Part shown: one piece after another, positions 27,191 through 36,387 of the stretch
Position numbering within the stretch: position 1 is the stretch's first letter
Layout of the letters: each line of letters starts with the position of its first letter
Assembly (NCBI RefSeq): GCF_014076415.1
Contig: NZ_CP043568.1
Span: 868,001 to 932,000, forward strand
Direction: 5' to 3'
Length of the DNA stretch: 64,000 nt
Source of the DNA: Comamonas testosteroni
GTDB lineage: Bacteria; Pseudomonadota; Gammaproteobacteria; Burkholderiales; Burkholderiaceae_C
Notes under the pieces: generated by a model
What the model was told of the DNA's origin: nothing
Seen by the model: only the letters and a program-made list of their open reading frames with translations
The model's database searches: none
Made by a program: the position numbers and the translations under genes

Positions 27191-29413
27191 CTAAGCAGCA
27201 ACAGATACGATCGGGGCGGCATCAAGGCGGCGCAAAAGTTGCGCCATGGTGACCTGCAGCTGTTGCTGCAGTCGCAGTGCTTCATCCAGCGTGGCCTGTG
27301 TCAACGCCCCCTGGTTCACCAGGAACTGGCCCAGGCTGTCATCGGCTTGCTCATGTCTGAGCAGCAAGGCATTCAGCACGGCCGTGTCGATGCGGCCCAG
27401 GGCTTGAAGCACTTCGCCCAGCATCAGCTGCCGCGACACATAGAATTTCCACAGCTCTTTCGCCTGTTCGGCGGATACGCGTTTGCGCTCCACGGCCCAG
27501 GCCAGCAGTTCGCGAGCCGGCTCCCCATGCTGTCTTGCATACAGACGCCGCAGCTCGACCGTGACCTCTCCCTTGGGGGCAATGAGGTAGCGCACAGGTC
27601 TCTCGAGCTTGCGCTCCAGGGCTGCATGCGAGACCGGGTCTATGACTGACTCGCTGGCCAGGACCAGCGTCTTTCCCTCCTCGCGCAGCGGCACCACGCT
27701 GTAATGCAGTGCCAGATGTGCCGGCAGCAGCGCCGCGATCTCGTCGGGGATCAGGCGCTCGCCCAGAAACTCCCAGGAAACCCCGGCCTGCTGGGCCACT
27801 GCAGCGGCCAGCTGTGCGGTGCTGATCAGGTCCTTGTGCACCAGCGCACTGCCCAGACGCAGGCCCGGAGTGGGTCGTACCAGGGCCTCCTGCAGCTGGC
27901 TCTCGGTCAAGGCGCCTTGCGCGATCAGTATCTGTCCCAGGGGCTGGCGCAGTCGGGGGCCCTCTCCCAGCATGGGGAAGTCATGGTCGGTCTTGGCCCA
28001 GGCCATGCGCCGGATATCCTTGGCCTGCAGCGCCTGGGCGATGGCCCGCCAGTTGGCCAGAAAGTTCACCAGATTGCCCCATAGCAGGCGCGGAAGCGAC
28101 ATCAATCCCTGGACGATGCCGTAGTAGCTGGTGACGAAGAACATGCGCTGGGCAATGCGGTTGAGCATCAGCACGAAGTTCGCGGCCAGCAGCGCGTACA
28201 GCCACCAGTCGCCCTGGAAGATGGATAGAAACCGGTAGCTGTCCGGTACCAGGCGCTGGTAGAGCCAGATGGCAATCAGCTGCATCGCCAGCAGCATGGC
28301 CAGAAAGCTGGCGAAATTGGTGAGAGCTCCCTTTCGGTCGCGCCAGAGAAAATAGTTCAGCACGCCGCTCTTGGTCCAGCGCAGGGTCTTGAAACCCTGG
28401 ATCACGATGCCGGTGATCCAGCGGGACTTCTGTCGCACCGCCGCATTCAGCGTATCGGGGAAGAACTCCCGCACACAGATGACGCTGGCTTCGCGTGCGC
28501 TGCGTCCGTGTCGGCGCGGCTGGTCGGGGTCGGCCGGCTGGTCTGCATCGTGCACGGGAAAGCGCACGAAGATCTCGCGCATACCCAGCTGCTTGAGCCG
28601 GAAACCGATGTCGTAGTCCTCGGTCAGGCTCTGGGTGTCGAAGGCCACGCCGTCGCCCATCTCCAGCAGCGCCGTGATGGCGCGGCGGCTGAAGCAGGTG
28701 CCGACCCCGGCGCTGGGCACCTGACCCACCAGGGCCTCGCGCACCACGATGTCCTTGGCATGCAGCTCGGCAAACTCGTCCAGATAATGCCCGCCGGTGA
28801 ATTCGCGCAGCGGCCGCTCCAGGGGGTAGACCGGCAGCTGGATCAGATCCTTGCGATCCACGAGAAAGTTGAACAGTCTCAGCTCCAACCTGGACAGCAC
28901 GTCTTCCGAGTCGTGAAGGATGAAACCTGCAAACTCGATGCCCGAGCGCTGCTCGAACTGGAAGATGGCATCGAGCACGTTGTTGAGGCAGTCGGCCTTG
29001 CTGGTCGGCCCGGGGCGTGCGCAGACCACGCTGTGCACATTCGGGAAATGGGCTCTTACCTGCTCCACATCGGCGTGGGTCTGGGGGTCGTTGGGGTAGG
29101 TGCCGATGAAGATGTGGTAGTTCTCATAGTCCAGCGTGGTTGCCGCCAGCTGCGCCATCTTGCCGATCACGCCATGCTCCTGCCAGGCGGGCACCATGAT
29201 GGCCAGCGGCTTCTCGTCCACCCCGAGCAAGGCCTTGTGATTCATCTGCTCATGGCGCGAGTACACGGTCAGTGCACGCCAGGTGCGTCGCCCCCAGTAA
29301 AAGAGGTCGATGAACAGATCGTCCAGTCCGCTGATGAAGATCACTACCGCAATGACGATGGCGATGCTCTTGAGGACATAGAGGTATCCGGTGAACAGGT
29401 CAAGCCAGGACAT
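27191..29413 (-). CDS. nfrB: NfrB-like c-di-GMP-gated glycosyltransferase
   Basis: A 740-residue inner-membrane protein. Layout: N-terminal membrane helix (about 14-30), a family 2 glycosyltransferase domain with HDSED (167-171), TEDYD (264-268) and QxxRW (QKSRW, 328-332), several membrane helices (about 365-450), then an MshEN-type domain (about 487-625) with the paired motifs PLGQILIAQGALTESQLQEA and RLGSALVHKDLISTAQLAAA, and a further half-motif near 650-730. NfrB of Escherichia coli binds c-di-GMP through MshEN and polymerises a ManNAc-containing glycan. The start overlaps the wecB-like gene by 14 bp. Confidence 0.88.
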   Translation of the reverse strand: MSWLDLFTGYLYVLKSIAIVIAVVIFISGLDDLFIDLFYWGRRTWRALTVYSRHEQMNHKALLGVDEKPLAIMVPAWQEHGVIGKMAQLAATTLDYENYHIFIGTYPNDPQTHADVEQVRAHFPNVHSVVCARPGPTSKADCLNNVLDAIFQFEQRSGIEFAGFILHDSEDVLSRLELRLFNFLVDRKDLIQLPVYPLERPLREFTGGHYLDEFAELHAKDIVVREALVGQVPSAGVGTCFSRRAITALLEMGDGVAFDTQSLTEDYDIGFRLKQLGMREIFVRFPVHDADQPADPDQPRRHGRSAREASVICVREFFPDTLNAAVRQKSRWITGIVIQGFKTLRWTKSGVLNYFLWRDRKGALTNFASFLAMLLAMQLIAIWLYQRLVPDSYRFLSIFQGDWWLYALLAANFVLMLNRIAQRMFFVTSYYGIVQGLMSLPRLLWGNLVNFLANWRAIAQALQAKDIRRMAWAKTDHDFPMLGEGPRLRQPLGQILIAQGALTESQLQEALVRPTPGLRLGSALVHKDLISTAQLAAAVAQQAGVSWEFLGERLIPDEIAALLPAHLALHYSVVPLREEGKTLVLASESVIDPVSHAALERKLERPVRYLIAPKGEVTVELRRLYARQHGEPARELLAWAVERKRVSAEQAKELWKFYVSRQLMLGEVLQALGRIDTAVLNALLLRHEQADDSLGQFLVNQGALTQATLDEALRLQQQLQVTMAQLLRRLDAAPIVSVAA

Positions 29414-30581
29414 GAGGCGTCCTTTCTGCGGCTTTCTGTGCCAGGCCAGCTTGATCAGGCCTGAGCATCTGGTGCAGTCTTTTTACGGTGCGCTGTGCTG
29501 CAGTCCCGTCACCAAACGGGTTGCTGCTGGCCTGCATGCTCCGATAGGCCGCATCGTCATGCATCAGGTGGCGCACGGACTGAACGATCCTGCCTCTGTC
29601 GGCTCCAACCAAGGCGGCGCAGCCGGCTTCCAGCACCTCGGGACGCTCGGTCTCGTCGCGCAAGACCAGCACAGGTACCTTGAAGGTCGGCGCCTCCTCC
29701 TGCAGTCCGCCGGAATCGGTCAGCACCAGCCAGGCATCGGCCAGGGCCTGCTGCATGGCCAGGTAATCCAGCGGTTCTGTCAGCTTGACATTGGGCAGTC
29801 CGCCCAGCAGCCGGTATACGGGCTCCTTGACCACCGGATTGAGGTGGACCGGAAACAGCACCGGCATCTGGGGAAACTCGCGCGCGATATCGGCAATGGC
29901 TTCGCACACATGGTCCACATCGGGGCCCCAGTTCTCTCGCCTGTGCATGGTCACCAGGATATGGCCCCGGCCTTGCATGCGGCGACGGATGTGGTGATGC
30001 TGGCTGGCCCAGAGCTGGGCATCGACGACGGTGTTGCCCGTCATCTCGATGTTTTCCTTGGCCACGTTTTCGCGCTCCAGTGCCTGCTGGGCTCTCAGGG
30101 TGGGGGCCAGATGCAGGCTGGCGATGCGCCCTATCATCTGCCGCAGACCTTCTTCCGGAAAAGGTCGGTGCAGGTTGTAGGTGCGCAGGCCGGCCTCGAC
30201 ATGGACGACGGGCACCTTGAGGTAGAAGCCGGCCAATGCACCCTGAAACGCGCTCTCTGTATCTCCCTGCACGATCACTGCCTCACAGCTCGTAACCGTG
30301 AGCACGGACTCCAGTTGAGTCCGGCAGCCTGTAGCGAATTCCAGCAGCGAGCCTCCTTGCCTTTGCAGCACATGATCGGGCTGGATATGAAAGCAATCCA
30401 GCATTTGTGCGGCCATGTCGCCATGCTGGCCGGTGTGCAGCCAGATGGGGCGGGCCCAGTGCGTCTCCTGCAGTGCGTGATAAACAGGGGCCAGCTTGAT
30501 GATTTCGGGCCTGGTCCCGGACACGATGAGCAACTGCGCGATGTCTGGCTTGGCGTGAAGAGCCTCGGAGTCCTGATTCAT
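29400..30581 (-). CDS. wecB: UDP-N-acetylglucosamine 2-epimerase
   Basis: A 393-residue cytoplasmic non-hydrolysing epimerase converting UDP-GlcNAc to UDP-ManNAc. Motifs: SGTRPEIIKLAPV, HTGQHGDMA, VHVEAGLRTYN, VTMHRRENWG and LTDSGGLQEEAP with the substrate-binding and catalytic acidic and basic residues. ATG 30581 is preferred over TTG 30602 because GGGAG lies 8 bases before it. Being in this operon, it is probably the dedicated source of UDP-ManNAc for the NfrB-like enzyme. Confidence 0.93.
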   Translation of the reverse strand: MNQDSEALHAKPDIAQLLIVSGTRPEIIKLAPVYHALQETHWARPIWLHTGQHGDMAAQMLDCFHIQPDHVLQRQGGSLLEFATGCRTQLESVLTVTSCEAVIVQGDTESAFQGALAGFYLKVPVVHVEAGLRTYNLHRPFPEEGLRQMIGRIASLHLAPTLRAQQALERENVAKENIEMTGNTVVDAQLWASQHHHIRRRMQGRGHILVTMHRRENWGPDVDHVCEAIADIAREFPQMPVLFPVHLNPVVKEPVYRLLGGLPNVKLTEPLDYLAMQQALADAWLVLTDSGGLQEEAPTFKVPVLVLRDETERPEVLEAGCAALVGADRGRIVQSVRHLMHDDAAYRSMQASSNPFGDGTAAQRTVKRLHQMLRPDQAGLAQKAAERTPHVLA

Positions 30582-30743
30582 TGTGTTCTCCCTTTGAGTC
30601 AATTGGTATCAGACGTTCTTCATTCGTACCTGCTCAAAATCATCTTTCACGCTCCGCTTCGGGTATGTCAGCCAGCTCCTCATGCTGGCCGCCATTGGTG
30701 CCGGCTCTATCTGCTGCATGAGCGGCGCAGCCGCATCAGCGGG

Positions 30744-32084
30744 CTAACCATCTCTGGCAGCCGTGACCAGTCGCTCGGCACAGCGGCTGGCCTGATCGCC
30801 ATCCTGAGCCTCCACCATCACATGCAGCAGCGGCTCCGTGCCGCTGTGACGCACCAGCACACGCCCGGTAGAGCCCAGCTCGGCCTCGACCTGTGCCTGC
30901 ACTCGTGCCAGCAAGGCATTGCTGCGCCAATCCCGGTCTGGCGACCAGTGCACATTGAGCAAGGCCTGGGGATAGAGCTGCACCGGCAGCAGCCATTGCG
31001 ACAGCGTGCGGCCGGTGCGCACACAGGCCTGCAATATCTGCAGCGCATTCACCAGACCGTCGCCCGTGCTGTGGCGGTCCAGTATCAGCAGATGGCCTGA
31101 CCCCTCGCCACCGAAGGTCCAGCCCCTGCGGCTGAGCTCTTCAAGCACGTAGCGGTCACCGACCTTGGTGCGCATGAAGTCCACATCCAGCACCCCGAAT
31201 GCCCGCTCCACCGCCATATTCGTCATCAGCGTGCCGACGGCACCCGCAATGCTCTCGTCATGCTCCAGGCGGTCGGCGACAATCAGATACAGCAGTTCGT
31301 CCCCGTTATAGAGCCTTCCGGCGGCATCGACGACCAGCAGGCGATCCGCATCGCCATCCAGTGCGATGCCGAAATCCGCACCGCAGCCGGAAACAGTCGT
31401 GGCCAGGAGCTCAGGATGTGCGGCTCCGGCCCCCTGGTTGATATTCATGCCATCGGGTGCGCAGCCTATGGCAACCACTTCAGCCCCGAGTTCATGCAAG
31501 ACCATGGGCGCTATCTGATAGGCCGCACCATGGCCGGCATCGACCACGATCTTCAGTCCTCGCAAGGTGAACGCATGGTCGCAAGTGCTCTTGCAAAACT
31601 CGATATAGCGACCGGCGGCATCATCCAGGAGCTGGGTCTTTCCGAGTGCGATCGCCGGGACCCAATGCGGCTCATCCAGCAGCATCTGCTCGACCGCTAC
31701 CTCCCAGACGTAGGGCAGCTTGGTGCCTTTGGCACTGAAGAATTTGATGCCGTTGTCCTCGAAGGTGTTGTGGCTGGCGCTGATGACCACTCCCAGACTG
31801 GCCCGCAAGGCCCGCGTGAGATAGGCCACCCCCGGTGTAGGCAGCGTTCCAAGCAGCAGCACATCCACGCCAGAGGAATTGAAGCCCGACACCAGGGCGC
31901 TTTCGAGCATGTGCCCCGAGATGCGCGTGTCCTTGCCGATCAGCACCGTCGGGCGCTCTTCGTTGCGATGAAGCATTCGTCCGACGACATGGGCAAGATG
32001 CAGAGCGAAGTCCGGCGTGATGGGGAAATACCCAGCCCGCCCACGGATTCCGTCGGTACCGAAATATTGGCGTCTCATATCCAT
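30744..32084 (-). CDS. Phosphoglucosamine mutase-like protein (GlmM family)
   Basis: A 446-residue phosphohexomutase expected to convert GlcN-6-P to GlcN-1-P for UDP-GlcNAc. It has [15 protein letters not shown] at the start, the phosphoserine loop [14 protein letters not shown], the Mg-binding DGDADR and the sugar-binding GGEGSGHL, with a C-terminal phosphate loop RHSGTEP. ATG 32084 is chosen because AGGTGA lies five bases before it; GTG 32093 is possible. It heads the glycan operon and is probably a second copy beside a housekeeping glmM outside the window. Confidence 0.9.
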   Translation of the reverse strand: MDMRRQYFGTDGIRGRAGYFPITPDFALHLAHVVGRMLHRNEERPTVLIGKDTRISGHMLESALVSGFNSSGVDVLLLGTLPTPGVAYLTRALRASLGVVISASHNTFEDNGIKFFSAKGTKLPYVWEVAVEQMLLDEPHWVPAIALGKTQLLDDAAGRYIEFCKSTCDHAFTLRGLKIVVDAGHGAAYQIAPMVLHELGAEVVAIGCAPDGMNINQGAGAAHPELLATTVSGCGADFGIALDGDADRLLVVDAAGRLYNGDELLYLIVADRLEHDESIAGAVGTLMTNMAVERAFGVLDVDFMRTKVGDRYVLEELSRRGWTFGGEGSGHLLILDRHSTGDGLVNALQILQACVRTGRTLSQWLLPVQLYPQALLNVHWSPDRDWRSNALLARVQAQVEAELGSTGRVLVRHSGTEPLLHVMVEAQDGDQASRCAERLVTAARDG

Positions 32085-32880
32085 GATGATCACCTATGCC
32101 TGAATACATTCATCGAACGGGATGGGTTTCCGGGTCCGGTCAATTATTTATGGGGACAACACTGTCGAAGTATTAAAAACTATTGATTTATTTTTTTCAT
32201 AGTTTCACTAGCAAAAACAATCCGAACAAGAATGCAGCGTAAAAAGAAACATCTTTTTACGCCATGAATATTTGGATGCCGAATTGGGGTTTTATACACA
32301 ATATTTAAGGTATTTCGCTTCCCGGTCGGGACTGTTTGCATTGCTGTCAGCCCAAGAGTCCAGGCGTCCAGGCGGCTTGCCGAAGCCCAATCTGCCTGCA
32401 ATAGCTTTGCTTGTCACGCAGTCGCATGCCGCTCTCGACGGTGCAGCTTTTCGCTGGCCTGGAGGCCGCTTATCGAGAATATCAGCGCCTGTATTTTTCG
32501 GATCGCTCGCGGCATGCCCGGTCAGGAGTGGGCGATGCTCCTATGTGTGCCAGTTAATCGCAGCCGGAATATTGATGCAGGAAAGAAATTGCGGCGGAAA
32601 ACAATAAATTCCGAGGCCGGCTCTGTGTTTACTGTTATTCAATTGGGAGCACAGGGATTTTGTGCTGCTCTTTATGGGTTGAGGCAGCGGTTGAATTGAA
32701 TCGTTTCAGCTCGCGCAGGTTTGATTCGCGATGCGATGGCTGTGGCCGGGCTGCGTGCCGCCGAAGCCGGGTGGCAATGCCATGGCAGCAGCAAGGGGGC
32801 GCCGTTGGCAGATGCCGGAGGCAGCGGCGAGGCCGTGGTATCTTCGGCCTTCTTGTTCGTAGATATTCCGAGACTGGTCC
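32085..32880. other. AT-rich intergenic gap between glycan operon and hisF
   Basis: About 800 bases without a convincing gene. The part at 32140-32290 is clearly AT-rich against GC-rich surroundings, and a perfect 10-bp inverted repeat lies at 32237-32262. The part 32300-32880 has normal composition and only short, unconvincing open frames. The divergent promoters of the glycan operon and hisF should lie here, but I see no strong -35/-10 pair. Confidence 0.7.
32237..32262. promoter_or_regulatory. Perfect inverted repeat upstream of the glycan operon
   Basis: GCGTAAAAAG (32237-32246) and CTTTTTACGC (32253-32262) are perfect inverted arms around AAACAT, about 155 bases before the GlmM-like start. 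It could be an operator or a terminator hairpin with a short T-run in either direction. Confidence 0.4.
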
Positions 32881-33681
32881 ATGCTTGCCAAACGCATCAT
32901 TCCCTGCCTTGACGTGACCGGCGGCCGCGTGGTCAAGGGCGTCAATTTTCTGGAGCTGCGCGATGCGGGCGACCCGGTGGAAATTGCCGCACGCTACAAC
33001 GCCCAGGGTGCGGATGAGCTGACTTTTCTGGACATCACGGCTACCAGCGATGGCCGTGACCTGATTCTGCCCATCATCGAAGCCGTGGCTTCGCAGGTCT
33101 TCATTCCGCTGACCGTGGGCGGTGGCGTGCGCAGCGTGGAAGATGTGCGTCGTCTGCTCAATGCCGGAGCCGACAAGACCAGCTTCAACTCCGCCGCCAT
33201 TGCCAACCCGGACACCATCAATGCCTGCAGCGACAAGTACGGCGCGCAATGCATTGTGGTGGCCATCGACGCCAAGCGCCGCACGCCCGAGGACGAGCAG
33301 CGCATCGGCCCCGGCGGCACGCCCATGGGGCCGGGCTGGGATGTGTACAGCCATGGCGGCCGCAAGAACGTGGGGCTGGACGTGGTGCGCTGGGCCGAAG
33401 AGATGGCCAGGCGCGGTGCCGGCGAGATCCTGCTGACCAGCATGGACAAGGACGGCACCAAGAGCGGTTTCGACCTGAAGCTCACGCGTGCCGTGGCCGA
33501 TGCCGTGGCCGTGCCGGTGATTGCATCGGGCGGTGTCGGCAATCTGGAGGATCTGGCCGATGGCGTGACCATTGGCGGCGCCGATGCCGTGCTGGCCGCG
33601 AGCATCTTCCACTATGGCGAATACACCGTGCAGCAGGCCAAGGAGTGCATGCGTGCACGCGGCATTCCCGTGCGCCTGTAA
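32881..33681 (+). CDS. hisF: Imidazole glycerol phosphate synthase, cyclase subunit
   Basis: A 266-residue TIM barrel that works with HisH to form imidazole glycerol phosphate. [21 protein letters not shown] has the catalytic Asp near residue 11, and [15 protein letters not shown] the second (about 185). Its length is slightly above the family norm because of an insertion around [15 protein letters not shown], common in betaproteobacteria. It begins the third his block, cut from hisA by the glycan cluster. Confidence 0.96.
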   Translation: MLAKRIIPCLDVTGGRVVKGVNFLELRDAGDPVEIAARYNAQGADELTFLDITATSDGRDLILPIIEAVASQVFIPLTVGGGVRSVEDVRRLLNAGADKTSFNSAAIANPDTINACSDKYGAQCIVVAIDAKRRTPEDEQRIGPGGTPMGPGWDVYSHGGRKNVGLDVVRWAEEMARRGAGEILLTSMDKDGTKSGFDLKLTRAVADAVAVPVIASGGVGNLEDLADGVTIGGADAVLAASIFHYGEYTVQQAKECMRARGIPVRL

Positions 33682-33790
33682 AAGTTAATTTGAGAGCGGC
33701 TTGCGCAGGCTACAAGCAGCTTTCCATATGTTTTGTGGTTGATGTTGTCTGCTGGCCTGCGCTGGCAGCTATACAAAACAAAGGTCTGCA

Positions 33791-34180
33791 ATGAGCTGGC
33801 TCGATCAAGTCAAATGGGATGCGCAGGGACTGGTGCCCGTGATTGCGCAGGAGCAAAGCAGCGGCGACGTGGTCATGTTCGCCTGGATGAACCGCGAGGC
33901 ACTGGAAAAGACCGCCGAGCTGGGGCGTGCCGTCTACTTCAGCCGCTCGCGCAACAAGCTGTGGTTCAAGGGCGAGGAGTCAGGCCATGTGCAGACCGTG
34001 CACGAGATGCGCATCGACTGCGACAACGACGTGGTTTTGCTCAAGATCACGCAAGAGGGGCATGATCCCGGTATTGCCTGCCATACCGGTCGCCACTCCT
34101 GCTTCTATAGCGTTTTCAAGGACGGACAGTGGCTCGCTGTCGATCCGGTCTTGAAAGATCCTGCTTCCATCTATAAATAA
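33791..34180 (+). CDS. hisI: Phosphoribosyl-AMP cyclohydrolase
   Basis: A 129-residue zinc enzyme for the third step of histidine synthesis. The segments [33 protein letters not shown] and the metal-binding [10 protein letters not shown] and [13 protein letters not shown] are all present. It is a separate protein from HisE, unlike the fused enteric enzyme. Four bases separate it from hisE. Confidence 0.96.
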   Translation: MSWLDQVKWDAQGLVPVIAQEQSSGDVVMFAWMNREALEKTAELGRAVYFSRSRNKLWFKGEESGHVQTVHEMRIDCDNDVVLLKITQEGHDPGIACHTGRHSCFYSVFKDGQWLAVDPVLKDPASIYK

Positions 34181-34184
34181 AGTC

Positions 34185-34583
34185 ATGTCTGAACAAAACA
34201 CCGCGTCGGTCGAGGGCGCACTGGCCCGTCTGGCCGCCGTGATCGAAAGCCGCAAGGTCGCCAACGGTGGCGATCCCGAGAAAAGCTATGTCGCGCGCCT
34301 GCTGCACAAGGGGCCCGACGCCTTTCTGAAGAAGATCGGCGAAGAGGCAACCGAAGTCGTCATGGCCGCCAAGGATGTCGATCATGGCGCGGACAAGGGC
34401 AAGATCCTCTATGAAGTGGCGGATCTGTGGTTTCACTCCATGATTGCGTTGTCGCACTACGGATTGACGCCTGCAGAGGTGGTGGCCGAGCTGGAGCGCC
34501 GCGAGGGCACCAGCGGTCTGGAGGAGAAAGCCCTGCGCAAGGCCCAGGAACGCGCTGCTCAGGAAGGGGCGGCCAAGCAATAA
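34185..34583 (+). CDS. hisE: Phosphoribosyl-ATP pyrophosphatase
   Basis: A 132-residue all-helical MazG-like pyrophosphatase, second step of histidine synthesis. [31 protein letters not shown] (conserved Glu residues bind Mg) and the [13 protein letters not shown] helix identify it. The C-terminal Ala/Glu/Arg-rich tail is variable. It ends the his genes; a small membrane-protein gene follows after 11 bases. Confidence 0.95.
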   Translation: MSEQNTASVEGALARLAAVIESRKVANGGDPEKSYVARLLHKGPDAFLKKIGEEATEVVMAAKDVDHGADKGKILYEVADLWFHSMIALSHYGLTPAEVVAELERREGTSGLEEKALRKAQERAAQEGAAKQ

Positions 34584-34594
34584 GGAGGAAGCGC

Positions 34595-34993
34595 ATGAAT
34601 GACGATCGCGACATCATCGATGTAAACAGCAGCAGCTCTACCGAGGTCGAGGGCCTGAAGGCCTGGGGCTGGGTCAGCTATCTGCTGCACCTGATCGTGG
34701 CCGTGGCTGCGGTGCTGCCGGGCGCGCAGGTCAGTGTGCTGCTGTTGCTGATTGCAGTCGTCATCGATCTGGTCAAGCGCGACGATGCGCGCGGCACCTG
34801 GCAGGAGAGCCATTTTTCCTGGCGCCTGCGCAGCGTGCTCTGGGCCATCGTGCTCTATGCCGTGACCTTCCCGTTCTTCCTGCTGGGCCTCCTGATCTTC
34901 AACCCCGCCTGGGTGCTGATCTCCATCTGGTTCCTCTACCGGATCGTCAGTGGCATGATCGCCATGAACAAGAATCGCGCGATCCAGCCCTGA
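34595..34993 (+). CDS. Small membrane protein, DUF4870-like
   Basis: A 132-residue protein with about three hydrophobic segments (roughly 30-60, 85-105, 108-125), an acidic N terminus and the pattern GWVSYLLHLIVAVAAVLPG resembling DUF4870/YtcA-type membrane proteins. The ATG at 34595 has GGAGGAA eight bases upstream. Its function is unknown. It is co-transcribed with hisIE and followed by a terminator. Confidence 0.75.
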   Translation: MNDDRDIIDVNSSSSTEVEGLKAWGWVSYLLHLIVAVAAVLPGAQVSVLLLLIAVVIDLVKRDDARGTWQESHFSWRLRSVLWAIVLYAVTFPFFLLGLLIFNPAWVLISIWFLYRIVSGMIAMNKNRAIQP

Positions 34994-35013
34994 GCCGAAC
35001 TTGCCAGACACCC

Positions 35014-35045
35014 AAGCCCCTGCTTTACGGCCGGGGCTTTTTTGT
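35014..35045 (+). terminator. Terminator of the hisFIE operon
   Basis: Arms AAGCCCC (35014-35020) and GGGGCTT (35033-35039) flank a 12-base loop and lead into a T-rich run. It lies about 20 bases after the stop of the small membrane protein. Confidence 0.8.
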
Positions 35046-35245
35046 TTTGGCAAGCGGTTTTGTTGCACTGCAACAGATTCGAGGTCGCAGGCTGACACGG
35101 GTGCAGGGCCTGTGCAATGCTCGCGGTGCTGGATAAGCTTCAGGACTTGTGCAAGCCAGGATCGGGCATGACATCCGTCCTGCCTTCTGGTTTTCATGAG
35201 TCGCTGGCTCCTCACTTGGTTCATCAACCTTCACAGGATCGTGCC

Positions 35246-36289
35246 ATGGCTGCAGAGACTTCCCATACCCTCAACCTGGCCTTGCAGGGCGGGGGATCGC
35301 ATGGTGCGCTGACCTGGGGCGTGCTGGACGCATTGCTGGACGATGACGGCCTGATCTTCGAAGGCATCAGCGGCACCAGCGCCGGTGCCATGAATGCCGT
35401 GGCGCTGGCCCATGGCTTCGCGCAGGCGGCCGCGCAGGAAAAAAAGGCGGACGATGCCCGTTACCTCGGGCGGCAACTGGCGCGCCAGTCTCTGCGCGAG
35501 TTGTGGGAGGGCGTGGGCACCATGGGCAGCGTGGGCAAGATCTTCTGGGCCGCGCCGTTGCCGGGCAGCAAGCAGTTCATGGGCGTGCTCAATCAGTTTC
35601 TGTCGCCCTATCAGACCAATCCGCTCAATATCAACCCGCTGCGACAGTTGCTCACCCGGGTGGTGGACTTCGAGGCGCTGGCACATCCCGAGCACCCCAG
35701 CGTGGTGCCCAAGCTTTTCATCTGCGCCACCAATGTGCGCACGGGCGCCGGCAAGATCTTCAAGGGCGAGCAGGTGACGGCAGACGCCATCATGGCCTCG
35801 GCCTGCCTGCCGCAGCTGTTCAAGGCGGTGGAGATTGACGGGGAGTGCTACTGGGATGGCGGGTTCTCGGGCAATCCGGCCCTGTATCCGCTGATCTACG
35901 AGACCCGGAGCCGGGACATCCTGCTGGTGCAGATCAATCCCAAGGAGTCCGATGTCTCGCCCGACACGGCACGCGAGATCATGGACCGCATGAACGAGAT
36001 CACCTTCAACGCCAGCTTGCTGGCCGAGCTGCGGGCCATCGAGTTCGTGGTCAAGCTGCTGGAGCAAAAGCGCCTGGACCCCGAACGCTACAAGCATGTG
36101 CTGATGCACCGCATCGATGGCGGCTCCGTGCTCAAGCCCTTCGGTGCCTCGAGCAAGGTGCGTGCAGACATGGGCATGGTGCGCAAGCTGTTCGAGCTGG
36201 GGCGTGAGCGCGGCCAGCAATGGCTGCAGCTCAACCGCGAGCACCTTGGCGTCAAGCAGACGCTTCGATTCAACGAGAATAGGGGATAG
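35246..36289 (+). CDS. Patatin-like phospholipase
   Basis: A 347-residue hydrolase of the patatin/RssA group, probably acting on phospholipids or other acyl esters. It has the oxyanion loop GGGSHG (15-20), nucleophile elbow GTSAG (Ser 45) and the catalytic Asp in DGG (Asp 204), so the Ser-Asp dyad is complete. ATG 35246 is chosen since AGGA lies seven bases before it and an upstream open stretch from 35117 looks non-coding. No signal peptide is seen, so it is probably cytoplasmic. Confidence 0.9.
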   Translation: MAAETSHTLNLALQGGGSHGALTWGVLDALLDDDGLIFEGISGTSAGAMNAVALAHGFAQAAAQEKKADDARYLGRQLARQSLRELWEGVGTMGSVGKIFWAAPLPGSKQFMGVLNQFLSPYQTNPLNINPLRQLLTRVVDFEALAHPEHPSVVPKLFICATNVRTGAGKIFKGEQVTADAIMASACLPQLFKAVEIDGECYWDGGFSGNPALYPLIYETRSRDILLVQINPKESDVSPDTAREIMDRMNEITFNASLLAELRAIEFVVKLLEQKRLDPERYKHVLMHRIDGGSVLKPFGASSKVRADMGMVRKLFELGRERGQQWLQLNREHLGVKQTLRFNENRG

Positions 36290-36387
36290 CCTCCGCAGGG
36301 GGGGCGACGCCATTGCCTGCTTTCTGGCTTCCCGGGTCATGGGCAGGGCAGGGCGTTGGGAGTACTGAACCGTAGATACAAGAGACC

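Noticed and set aside
24430..29413. Cellulose (bcs) or PNAG (pga) synthesis operon
   Set aside because: No PilZ domain, no PgaB-type two-domain protein and no BcsB are present; the MshEN tail and linked WecB point to NfrB instead.
29391..31100. A 569-codon plus-strand frame over the wecB- and glmM-like genes
   Set aside because: It is a shadow of two well-supported genes on the other strand, with His/Gln-rich nonsense composition.
32272..32607. A 111-codon plus-strand frame in the gap before hisF
   Set aside because: There is no ribosome site, its composition is mixed and low in structure, and it begins within the AT-rich tract. I see no sign of a real protein.
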